From positions 76,237 through 140,236 of the forward strand of contig CAJINV010000019.1 in NCBI GenBank assembly GCA_905178155.1: a stretch of DNA of 64,000 nucleotides, in the 5' to 3' direction. Positions 33,901 through 43,156 of the stretch are shown one piece after another (the stretch's first letter is position 1; every line of letters begins with the position of its first letter). The notes under the pieces are model-generated. The model ran no database searches, had not been told where the DNA came from, and saw only the letters and a program-made list of their open reading frames with translations. This DNA is from Amoebophrya sp. A120. Its lineage: Eukaryota > Sar > Dinophyceae > Syndiniales > Amoebophryaceae. The translations under genes were made by a program, and so were the position numbers.

Positions 33901-36900
33901 CCATCACCCCAGGGACTGCGGTGTTCTGCTCCAATCTCTGCAGCTCCCGCTCCTGTATGAATTGCAAAAGTATCGTACTCGTATAAATGCATTACAAATT
34001 TCCTCAGCATGAGAAATAAAATTTGTAATGCTGATTTACATTAAGAAAAAGATTTGTAATGCATGATTGCAATACGAGTACGATACTTTTGCACAGGATA
34101 TCCTGCTGCGCGATCACCGCGGCCGACGTCTGCACGCCCAGCACGCTGTCTATGGTGTTCTCAAGCGTTACATTCTCAAGTGTTACATGAATTTGTGATG
34201 CAAGAATGGGAAAAGTGAAAGGGGGGCACAGCGTGTCTTGCATGACAGATTTGGCACAGATTATCAGCCTGCTTGGCTCTTCCAGAATTTGTCATGCAGA
34301 ACAGCTTGATCGTGTAGATGATAATGCTAGTTTTGCATGACAAATCATGTAACAGTTGAGAATGTAACTTTTGAGAATCCACCCATACTGTCCCTCCGCC
34401 GTTGATCCGCGACTTTGCGGCTTTTCCGGATTTTTTCCTTCTCATTCTATTGTGAGGAAAATGTGCCCACCCCAGAGTCAAGATGGGGATTTCGCAACAC
34501 AAACCTAGAAGCTTTGGGAGTCACGCATGACAAGTTGCTGTCCGTAGTGTAGTGCAGGTTGGCAAGGACGGCCGCATTGAAAACCTATCTGCTTATCCTG
34601 TTTACAGCATCACAAATTCGAAAGCACGACTGCAAATGCCTATCATGGGGATGCGCATCACAAATGATCCTGCTATTGCAAATCAGCATGACAACTCTGG
34701 GGTGGGGATTTTTTTACTCAGAATACGTTCTCCACCGCCTTCATATGCACGGCGTACCGCCACACCAAGGCCTCTATCCTGTGCAAAAGTATCGCACTCG
34801 TAGCATTTGCATCCATGCATTACAAATCTTTTTCTTAAGGCAAATCCGCATTACAAATTTTGTTTCTCATGCTAGGGAAATTTGTCATGCGATTCATACT
34901 AGTACGATACTTTTGCAGTTCATAGCCTCGAACCCGGACTCGTAGGTCGTTTGTGGGATTTGCAGGAGCATGTTAGTGACAACCGCGAGAAAAGTCGCGA
35001 GCAGGAAGGTATTGTGCGTGAACTGCTGGAGTGTCGGCAAAGTTGCAAGTCTTTCCACATACTGCTCTTCGGTTTCTGACAGACCAAAATCCAGTTTGTA
35101 CACCAGAACGGCGAAAACCAGGGCGGGGAAAATGTGCATCGTGTGGTGGAGGAGAAAAACCAGGAACAGGTTTTGAAAAATGTCGGAAAGACTGGGCGTT
35201 TGATGCGCAGTTTCTGGTGGGATTTGATGTAGTTTTTCTGCTCGCCCTTCATGTTGATCCTTTTCGTCCATGAAGTTCTGTGTTAAGAACATGCTGTGGA
35301 CCTGCGTCGTCACAAATCTCTTCCGCCCGTAAAAAAAGCTCCGCTCTTCTTCCGGCCACATGGTAGGGACCGGTAAGCGCTTCGCTATTATCCCGGCTCG
35401 GTTCGCGCGCTGCATCACCTCCGCGACGACAGCATCCGTTATCGCGTCATACGCCGCCTGGCTCCGCGCGGCCTGGAGAATATCGGGGGAGGGGGTGGTG
35501 AGGGAGAAGTCGTCCGAAAGCGTAGTAGCGCCGGAGACCGGAGACGGGGTCGACGACGTGTAGGCGGCGCCGTGTAAAAATTCAGTGCTTTGTTGAACCA
35601 GTGGTTTTATCTCTTCAACTAGCGGGTTTTTTTCAGGAGCGACGGCTGCAGCTGCGCCATTGCCATTGCTAGAAGACGTCGCGGCCACTATCAAAGTGAA
35701 AAAAGCCCCCACCCCATACTAAAACGGAGATTTGTGTAGCATGATTTGCCACCACAAATCTGGTTGTCATGCTAGAAGGCAAAAGATGCGGACTGTAGTG
35801 CTGGCTGGCGTGGGAAAGCCTTGCACTTTCAGCATGAGAGGAGGCAGCTGGAAGTGGGCAACAGCACGACAAACTGCCTGCAGTTCAGGCCACAGCTGCG
35901 TCTCTTGGCATTCTAGCAATACAAGTCGATTTGTATACGCAAATCCAGCATCACAAGTTTCCTTTTCGATATGGGGAGGGAGGATTTTTCCTCGCAATAG
36001 CTACCGAAATAACCGGCGGCCGGTACCCTTGTGCCCACAGGGCGCTGGTTTCCTCAAAATTTGCCGTGGCCCACAGCCTATGAAATGCAAACGCATCGTA
36101 CTAGTAGAAATCGCATGACAAATTCTCTCAGCATGAAAAATGCAATTTGTATATGTGGATTGACGTTTAAGAGGGAGATTTGTAATGCATGACTGCGATT
36201 ACTACGAGTACGATACTTTTGCACAGGATACAGCCGGTGGGTCAAGGAGGAAAAGGGGGAAGATTGTTCGATGAGTTGGTACTGCCAGAAGAAGAGAAAC
36301 GCCAATGTCCCAATCGCGTTCCGCAAAACCCGCAAAACCGCGGTCAGGGCCAAGTCCGTCGCGAAGGTCATGTCCAAGGAACACGCCAACGAGCCCCAGG
36401 TTCTTCGCAAGAGGGGCAGCCAGGTTTCGTGGTTGGTCAGCTTGATGCCGTCGATAGTCTCGTCCACCACCGCGAAAAAGACGTGTCGGGAGGTTTTCAG
36501 CGGCGGATGCGGTTCCCACGTGTGGTCGAAAATTTTCAAGCAGCAGTAGCAAAACACATCCACCGGATCGCAGAGAAGTAAGATCGGAAACACGTAGTTG
36601 CGGAAGATGGAGAGAAAGGTCAAAGTTTTATTGTTTCCCGGTGAGTTCATGTCGCTATTTTCTCCGTCTTTAGACTTGTTTCCCATGCCAGGTTTCGGCT
36701 TCTTCTTCTTCCCCGCGTTCTCCTCGATGTTCTCTTTCGTTCGTTCGATTGTCAAAGCCCGGCGCCGCATTTCGGTCAGAAGTGACAGCGTCACGGTGCT
36801 CACCGCGACAAACTTGTAGACTTTGGTGATGAGAAAGACTGATTTTTTAACGGAACTTAAAAAGTTCAGCTTTCGGACAACTTTCCCAGGGTCGGTCGCG

Positions 36901-39900
36901 TAGGACTGGATTGCAAATCTCGCCTCGCTGAAGTGTTGCGAAGTCCTGGCTCGGATGGAGGTCGAGGTTGTTGAAGTAGTAGATCTTACTTTCCGCAAAG
37001 ACGTGGAGGTCGTCATGCGGGTGACCACCACGTTCGATGTTGAAGAGTCGTCGCTTTTTTCGCTAGAAGATCCTCGACCAAGAACACTCGACGAATCATT
37101 ATCGTCTAACAGTAGGTGGAGGTCCTCGTTCTGCTTGGTTTTCTTTTTGCCAGGAAAATCTGCCAGACTTTTGTGCTCTCCTTCGAACGCTACAGTTTTT
37201 CGCGGTGGCTGGTGTTCACCGATTTTGCTTGTTTCGACATCCGGTGCTGCATCAGTTTCTGCAGACGTCAAGTCCAGCACTGTCGTGTCACGAGCTTTGC
37301 TTGTGGACGCAGGCACAGCAACCTGTCGTGCTTGTTCCTCTTCCACTTCATTTTCGTCTTCTGGTAAGGGAGCCTCATGCTCATGTTGACCAGATGAACT
37401 TTGCACCGAGTGGTCCGTTTTATCTTTCGCGACCTTCTTCTCGGACAAGTTGCGCGAAAACGTAATCCCAGTAATGTACTTCTGCAGCCTGCTGCTCATT
37501 GTGGATTTTTGTGCAGCTATTCCACTAGCACCTCCCACACCCACACTGCTGGTCTTCTTCACCATTGCACCAATTCCGGCCATCGTCGAGCCCCTCTGTA
37601 GTTGTGCTAGTGGCAGCTGCTTGTTGATATTGCTTCGCTGCATCTCCTCTAGATGCCAGTACTCAAACGCGATAAAACCGACCGGAATGTGGATCAGATC
37701 CCGGAAGAACCCGAAGAGAACGACAAACAAAGCGCAAAACACCTGTCGCTCGACAAAGTAGGCGGACCGCAATTCGCACTTGTACAGGTGCTATCAAATG
37801 CAAAAGTGTCTGGGTCTGGAAACTTGTACTTGTGATGCTGGGTGGCGTATCATGAGGAGGCCACAAGTGCTCGCTCAGCATGACAAGTTTCTGAGCTTCT
37901 AGGTGTTGCCTATTCTGCATGACAAACTGCGTTCCTGCATGACAGAAAAATGGCGCTCTTGGGTAACGTGCATGACAGATTTGAAGGCCATGCCAGACAA
38001 GCATGACAAACATGCACTCTTCCAGACCCAGACACTTTTACATTTGATAGGTGTCCGCTTTTGTCGATAGTAGTTTCAAGGTCCGGGAGCAGCAGAACTT
38101 CCTTGGAGTTTGTCGACTCGAGCAGCACCGCAATGAAGCTGACGACGAAGAAAAAGCCGCAAAGACTATTGTGCAGAATATGGGGCTCTCAAACGTTACA
38201 TTCTCAACTGTTACATGAATTTGTCATGCAGAAGCACCATCATCATCCACTCGATCAAGCTGCTTGACATGACAAATTTGCCGAGGGCTAAACAGCGCCT
38301 AAATCTGTGCGGAATTTGTAATGTTACAGGCGCAATCTCCTCCCTTTCACTTTTCCCATTCTTGCATCACAAATCCATGTAACAGTTGAGAATGTAACAG
38401 TTGAGAACGCCATACAGAAACACGGTAGTCACCAGGCTGTTCTCCGTGAACAGCTGCGCAGCGATCGTAACCATATCCGCGGCTTCCGTGACGGTGGGGA
38501 GAGACAATACGATCAGCAGTGCGGCGACAAGAGTGAAGAGAGTTGCGGCGAACTTGAACAGCGCGGTGTGCTCGACCTTCAGATTGGAGCTGTGCGTGGA
38601 AGCGACCACGTCAACAGCAGTTCGTGTTCCATCTTGATCTTCCCCGCTTGTTGAAGCTGGGTTTATGCTGGATGTACCACGTTCCGTGAAGTACATTCTT
38701 GTTGCGCTAGTAGTCGTACTCAAATCCACATGTGTCAAGACCAAGTTGTCCAAAACCAGAAACAACAGACATAAACAAGCAACCGCCGTGCTGTACACCA
38801 CCAGAGGGCCGCTGTTGAAGCTGTTTTTCGCCGCCTGTTTGGTTGCCTCGAAAGTGGATTTCGTCGACTTCACCAGTTTTTCCGTGGGAAGTTTTTGCGT
38901 CACTACAGAGGCCAGAGACTTCGCGCGCAACATCACCATGGTGGACGTTCTCGATCGGCGGCCGATTTTTTGCTTAATTCGGTGGGACAAAGACCGCGCG
39001 GATGTTGAACTCGCGGTGCTTTGCTTCGAGTTGGACTTGGACAGGACGATTTGAAGGTCGTCGGGTTCCGCGTGTTGAACAGTAGTTGCAAAATTATCGA
39101 CACTGTGGTCATAAGTTGACACTTCGGTTGCGCGGTTATCAACTTGTAGATTCCCACCACTGCCACTGCTGCTGCTACTTTTCTCATCATCGCTGGTTTT
39201 CGACAAGCCAGGTTCCGACGGAGATCGTATTCCGGAGAGATGACGAGAAGTCGGTGTAATACCTGGCATGGCCTCAGCGTCTGGTCCTTGATGGGACAGC
39301 ACGCCCGAGCTACTGCCACGGTCAACATCCGGCAGGTCTTCAGTGGCAGGAACTTGCAAGGCGCCCGACCCACCTGCTGCGCCATCATTTGATAGGGAGT
39401 CTTCTGCGGCTTCGTGACTACCTTCGCGATAAAGATGCTGCTGTGCTGCTTCTGTCGCTGAGTGAAGACCCGGTTTGTAGTCATCATCTTCAGACGAGTT
39501 GTACGGCGAAAGACTACCGTTATTTTCATCGTCAAGACTGTCGTCCTCCTCCTCCAGCACCTTCCGCTTCGCTCCACCTCCGAGACGACCCAGTGGTCCT
39601 CGCGGTCTATTTTGCAGCTGCAAAGAACGTCGCGCCAAACACGCAGCACAAGAGCGGTAAACACTGACGCAACACAGGTCCCAGATGGGCTTGAACACCC
39701 ACTTCGTGAGGAACCGGCAGACCGAGTCGGTGAACACTGGGCTGAGCCAGAGCAGAAAAAGCGCGGAGATGATATAACCTGCTCAGCTGTTACAATTTCA
39801 AACGTTACAATAGAATCTGGAATTTGTGTTGCAAGAAGTGCATTATCTAGCCGTAGCCAACTCTCATAGGATTGCGCATGACAAGTTTCGGAGCTCCAAA

Positions 39901-41106
39901 CCGCAATATAATCTGGCGAAATTTGTATTGCAGAAAGTGGAACGCTCTGCGAGTCTGTCATGCTCATCATGCAACACAAATCCCAGATGCAGATCTTATT
40001 GTAACGTTTGAGATTGTAACGTTTGAGCAGGTCATAGATGAAGAGGAGAAACTGGTCGCGAAGCCCGTCATCGAGGATATCGTTGATGTCGTCCCAGGAG
40101 TATCAAATGCAAAAGTGTCTGGGTCTGGAAGTGTCATGCTGCTTTTGCATGACACAGAAGGTCTGGCATGGAAGCCCTAGCATCACAGGTTTCGAGAAGC
40201 TTCCGCAATACCGAATCCGCATGACAAATCCCCCATTTTGGTGACAGAAAGGGAGCAGCTTTTGCTGCCTGTGCATGAGAGATTTTTATGGGTTGTAAAA
40301 TACGCATCACAAGTTTGCACTCTTCCAGACCCAGACATATTTGCAATCCATAAGGAGTCATTTCGGATGGTCTGCACGTTGGAAATGACCTTGAAGAAGA
40401 TGTTGAAAAAGCTTGAAAAATATGCGAAAAAGAACGTCCGTTGACGAAAAACCAAGCTTGCAGTCTGAGGAACAGCACGTCATAGTAGTAAAAAGGCAAA
40501 TGAAAAAACTTCGTCGTGGTCTACGTCTACCCTGAAATAAATAATGTACAGTACCGAAGACGTCGACCCTGTCAGCCCCGAGGAACTTCCTCCTGCAAGA
40601 GCCTCCGCAGCTCCTGCGGACACCAGCCCTAATTGCACGGCCGCCGCGTTTCTGGTGTCTTTCTGCGTCTGGCACCGCGTCCAATCGCGTGAGAGAGTCG
40701 GTTCCAGGCACACGGTCCTGGAAAGTTTGGACGTATCCACTCCGCTCGATCGCACCGTGAGCCACGCCAGCGTGGATTCCTCGAGAAACCACAAATCCCG
40801 CCAGCCATCTGGGCAATTTTCGCTGTTGCGGGACAAGTAATCCAGCGCCTCGCCGCGGGAATCAATCGTTTTCCCGTCGGCCGAACTCGCAGTCCCGCTC
40901 TGCAGGAGGTCGTTGACGAGGGCGTCTTTGACCGCATCGAGACGTCGCTGCGATTGCGCTTGACCCGTGGTGAGGTACGTGTTTTGGGTGGACTTTTTGT
41001 TGGCGGAAAAGAAGAACACGACCGCTAGCCCGGCGTAAACGAGAATCGCGACGAGGATAAAGCCTGCAAAAATCCGCTCCGTTTCCTTGCGCTGGATAAT
41101 GACCAT
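27916..41106 (-). CDS. Giant multi-pass membrane protein with WW domain, 2832 aa (gene 11)
   Basis: 24 exons read downward: 41106-40531, 40464-40353, 40095-40037, 39767-38415, 38173-38050, 37786-36231, 36073-36000, 35683-34925, 34769-34726, 34442-34388, 34145-34101, 33950-33035, 32879-31343, 31186-31137, 30978-30674, 30513-30087, 29929-29882, 29622-29553, 29303-29268, 29113-29075, 28920-28820, 28562-28514, 28240-28182, 28020-27916. The sum is 8499 nt (2833 codons with TAG). I checked phase at every join. The N-terminus has a membrane helix (FAGFILVAILVYAGLAVVFF), a Cys-containing outer domain, then about ten more hydrophobic segments (FAATLFTLVAALLIVLSL; VFCALFVVLFGFF; LFLVFLLHHTMHIFPALVF) separated by long disordered loops. 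A WW-type domain lies near residue 2270 (VWELHRSKTTGKLYYYNP ... CW). The only GT-AG intron is 40465-40530. It is probably a channel, transporter or scaffold in a membrane; family not recognised. Confidence 0.88.
28026..28181. mobile_element. IE-B introner in gene 11
   Basis: Left end TATGAATTGCAAAAGC, right end GATACTTTTGCAGTGGATA. Repeat TGTGT/CGTGT, one mismatch. It precedes the last exon (RQAVSQLKKNAFRYGP). Confidence 0.9.
28246..28513. mobile_element. IE-A introner in gene 11
   Basis: Ends TATCAAATGCAAAAGTG and CATTTTTACAGTTGATA. Perfect repeat TCTTC (28241-28245, 28514-28518). Confidence 0.95.
28568..28819. mobile_element. IE-A introner in gene 11
   Basis: Ends TATCAAATGTAAAAATG and CATTTTTGCATTTGATA. 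Perfect repeat CGTCT (28563-28567, 28820-28824). A 49-nt exon separates it from the previous A copy. Confidence 0.95.
28926..29074. mobile_element. IE-B introner in gene 11
   Basis: Left end TATGCATTTCAAAAGTATCG, right end CGATACTTTTGTAGTTCATA. Repeat GTCGC/GCCGC, one mismatch. Confidence 0.92.
29119..29267. mobile_element. IE-B introner in gene 11 (TATCC end on the left)
   Basis: Left end TATCCTGTGCAAAAGTATCG, right end GATGCTTTTGCATTCCATA: opposite orientation to the copy at 30984. Repeat ACGAA/ATGAA, one mismatch. Confidence 0.92.
29309..29552. mobile_element. IE-A introner in gene 11
   Basis: Ends TATCAAATGCAAAAGTG and ATATTTGCACATGATA. Perfect repeat CGCCG (29304-29308, 29553-29557). 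It borders a 36-nt exon (29268-29303). Confidence 0.95.
29628..29881. mobile_element. IE-A introner in gene 11
   Basis: Left end TATCAAACGCAAATATG, right end ATATTTGCAATCCATA. Perfect repeat TAGCG (29623-29627, 29882-29886). Confidence 0.95.
29935..30086. mobile_element. IE-B introner in gene 11
   Basis: Both termini are TATG type: TATGAATTGCAAAAGTC and ACTTTTGCAATGCATA. Perfect repeat GGAAC (29930-29934, 30087-30091). Confidence 0.95.
30519..30673. mobile_element. IE-B introner in gene 11 (TATCC end on the left)
   Basis: Left end TATCCTGTGCAAAAGTC, right end ACTTTTGCAATGCATA. Perfect repeat CGCTG (30514-30518, 30674-30678). Confidence 0.95.
30984..31136. mobile_element. IE-B introner in gene 11 (TATCC end on the right)
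   Basis: Left end TATGCACTGCAAAAGC, right end GATGCTTTTGCACAGGATA. Perfect repeat CTCTT (30979-30983, 31137-31141). Confidence 0.95.
31192..31342. mobile_element. IE-B introner in gene 11
   Basis: Left end TATGCATTGCAGAAGTATCG, right end GATGCTTTTGCACAGGATA. Perfect repeat ACGAA (31187-31191, 31343-31347). Only a 50-nt exon separates it from the copy at 30984. Confidence 0.95.
32885..33034. mobile_element. IE-B introner in gene 11
   Basis: Left end TATGCAACGCAAAAGC, right end GATACTTTTGCACAGGATA. Perfect repeat AAGGC (32880-32884, 33035-33039). Confidence 0.95.
33956..34100. mobile_element. IE-B introner in gene 11
   Basis: Left end TATGAATTGCAAAAGTATCG, right end GATACTTTTGCACAGGATA. Perfect repeat TCCTG (33951-33955, 34101-34105). 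Confidence 0.95.
34151..34387. mobile_element. IE-D introner in gene 11
   Basis: Left end TATGGTGTTCTCAAGCGTTA, right end AACTTTTGAGAATCCACCCATA. Perfect repeat CTGTC (34146-34150, 34388-34392). Confidence 0.94.
34448..34725. mobile_element. IE-C introner in gene 11
   Basis: Left end TATTGTGAGGAAAATGTG, right end GATTTTTTTACTCAGAATA. Repeat CATTC/CGTTC, one mismatch. Confidence 0.91.
34775..34924. mobile_element. IE-B introner in gene 11
   Basis: Left end TATCCTGTGCAAAAGTATCG, right end GATACTTTTGCAGTTCATA. Perfect repeat GCCTC (34770-34774, 34925-34929). The adjoining exon 34726-34769 is 44 nt. Confidence 0.95.
35689..35999. mobile_element. IE-G introner in gene 11
   Basis: Left end TATCAAAGTGAAAAAAGCCC, right end GATTTTTCCTCGCAATA. 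Repeat GCCAC/GCTAC, one mismatch. It is kin to the copy at 26707 through the shared inner tail (CAAATCCAGCATCA). Confidence 0.9.
36079..36230. mobile_element. IE-B introner in gene 11
   Basis: Left end TATGAAATGCAAACGC, right end GATACTTTTGCACAGGATA. Perfect repeat CAGCC (36074-36078, 36231-36235). Confidence 0.95.
37792..38049. mobile_element. IE-A introner in gene 11
   Basis: Ends TATCAAATGCAAAAGTG and CACTTTTACATTTGATA. Repeat GGTGC/GGTGT, one mismatch. Confidence 0.94.
38179..38414. mobile_element. IE-D introner in gene 11
   Basis: Left end TATGGGGCTCTCAAACG, right end CAGTTGAGAACGCCATA. Perfect repeat CAGAA (38174-38178, 38415-38419). It splits two hydrophobic segments (TTVFL and HNSLCGFFFVVSFI). 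Confidence 0.95.
39773..40036. mobile_element. IE-D introner, variant, in gene 11
   Basis: Left end TATAACCTGCTCAGCTGTTA, right end GTTTGAGCAGGTCATA. Perfect repeat GATGA (39768-39772, 40037-40041). Divergent ends suggest a D subfamily. Confidence 0.92.
40101..40352. mobile_element. IE-A introner in gene 11
   Basis: Left end TATCAAATGCAAAAGTG, right end ATATTTGCAATCCATA. Perfect repeat AGGAG (40096-40100, 40353-40357). Excision forms a Trp codon across the join (T|GG) in QTIRNDSWDDINDIL. Confidence 0.95.
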
Positions 41107-43156
41107 CTGGCGGCGGCTTTGTTTGTGGGAGTAGCCATTGGGAGCTCTATTGTCCTACCTCTAGGCTCTTCTTGATTAGTGCAAACTATAATAATGGCAG
41201 CAGAAAAGTTTAAATTTAAGTAATTTTAAAGGCTATGCAACTCATATGGCTCTGGTCCTCCGAGGGACGTCCTATCCCCCTGCTTCCGCAAAAGTGTACT
41301 CATCCCTACAACCTTCCCAGTGACAGACGGTCTCTCCTTGCTCACCGAAGCAATGGAAAACCGCTCACATTGCAAGCAACGGCACGAAGCCGCAACGTAG
41401 CGAAATCTACTCTTCGGGAAGGTCCAAATGGTACTTGCGCTTGCGGTTGCGCACATCACATTCTTTCATAATAGAAACCGCCATTCGTCAATCGGGCAGA
41501 ACATCATACGCAGCCGCTTGAGCACGAAGGTGCTGCGAAAAGAGCTTTCCTGGAAGCGGCAGAGCCATCCTGGCTGGTCGCTAGCGCGCGCCATTGGCAA
41601 TGGCGAAGCGCCAACCTTCTACAGACATAGACACAGGATAACACGCGGAGCAAGCAGAGGTCGCCGGAGTAGCTTGGCGGGCACTGGTGCCAAACCCGCG
41701 AAGCGAAGGAAAAATGTGTACACTCACACAACACGCGACAGCGGCGCAAGTGCGGCGCAGGGTGGAGTGGGTGCGCCAGGGAAGTGGCCGCCACCCGTGC
41801 TAGCTTGGGCGGCCGGGGCCAGCCCAGGTGCAGGAGCGGCGGCGGGCCGCGGCCGGGAAGCGGTGCGCCGCTGGCCCGCCGTCCCGCGCACTAAATAGGC
41901 AAAATAGCTGCGACAAAGACCAGGCTGCGCTTTGCCGCGGAGGAGCTGGGCCGGGCGCGCCCGCCAAGGCTACCAGCCGCCGCGGAATAAACAAGCAAAA
42001 TCCGGGCGCCCGGCCGCGCGCACGAACTGCACGCAACGAAGCAAGGAACGGCAAGGGCTCGGCGCGCCGGGCGATGCGTGGGGTCCCTCCTCAGCGGGGC
42101 CGCCCGCCCCCGCCTCAATACGCCACGCACCTTGCTGCGGCCCGGGCGGCGCCCGCCCCCGCGCCTCGTAGGCGCGTGCCTGCATACATTTGGCCGGCCC
42201 GGCCTTTGACGGGACCGGCGCCGTGCTCATGCCCCGCCCGGGGCCTGCCTGCGCCGCCGTAACTTCATCGCCGGCAGGCTCGAGCCGTGTCGCGGTGATC
42301 TTCAAGCTGCCGCGCTTCGCCCGCGCTTGGCTGCGTTGGATGCCTCTGCACAAGGCGGCGCGGCCGCCGGGCGCTGCGTACCCCCACCGACCCCCGCGGC
42401 CGGGCGGCCAACCAGACAGCGAGCGGGCGCCCGGTGCGGCGGGCACGCACATCAGCGCGCCGGCCGGCTTGATGGCCCGGCCCCTTTTCGGGGCCAGTAG
42501 CGCGGCCCGGGGCGGGCTTATGAGTTCGCGACACCCAGCCGGAGGGGACGCCGCCCGCGCCCCTCGCGGAGGCAATGCCCGGCCCCCCGAAAACACGCGC
42601 CGCCCCGCCAAGCCAGGCCCTTCGAACAGGCTGCGGATTTTGCTGGGGCGCGTCTGCCCCGCCCATCCTCCGGCAACAAGCGGCAAGAGCCCCCAAGTTA
42701 GCGCGGGCCGTATCTACCGATCAAGGGCGGCGGCCAAGGTGGCGGCCTCGCCGGCCCGGGTGATCCGGCAAACGAACACCGCCGCCGCCCGTCCTCCGCG
42801 CATGTCTGCGCGCCATGACACCGCCCAACGGAGCCACGCGCGCCGTCGCTTTGCGCCGGCCCCGAGGCCAGTGCGGGCGGTGGGTGCGGTTTTACGCGCA
42901 CCAGCCGCGCCGGCCCGCCGCTGTCGATCTCCGAAAGCCGGCGGCTGCGCCATGTGCCTGTGCGCTGTCTCCTGTTCCGATGGTATGCACAAAGGACAAC
43001 AAAAATCGCCATCAAGACGCCTTTCAGCTGCATGCGACCTCACTGTCGTCGTTATCTTAGGTGAGAAGCCTTTCGCCTCCAAGTTTAAGAACACAAGTGC
43101 ATGATCACACACACGCCATGGGACATCATCTACTTCGTCGTCCCACAACATAACAA
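41107..43156. other. Intergenic, genes 11 and 12, holding GC-rich island 2
   Basis: After about 400 bases of mixed composition, GC content rises sharply from about 41640 to 43060 and falls again just before the gene 12 stop. Long overlapping frames on both strands (for example 42190-43104 plus and 41970-42686 minus) are low-complexity Ala/Arg/Pro/Gly and reflect bias. No introner, RNA gene or credible coding sequence was found. Confidence 0.6.
41640..43060. other. GC-rich island 2
   Basis: About 1.4 kb of very GC-rich DNA (strings such as GGGGCCGCCCGCCCCCGCC and GCGCGCCGGCCGGC). Like island 1 it lies between two minus-strand genes. I saw no long shared string between the two islands. Confidence 0.7.

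Noticed and set aside
41970-43104. 304-codon plus and 238-codon minus frames in GC island 2
   Set aside because: Same composition artefact as island 1, with no domain, splice pattern or plausible start.
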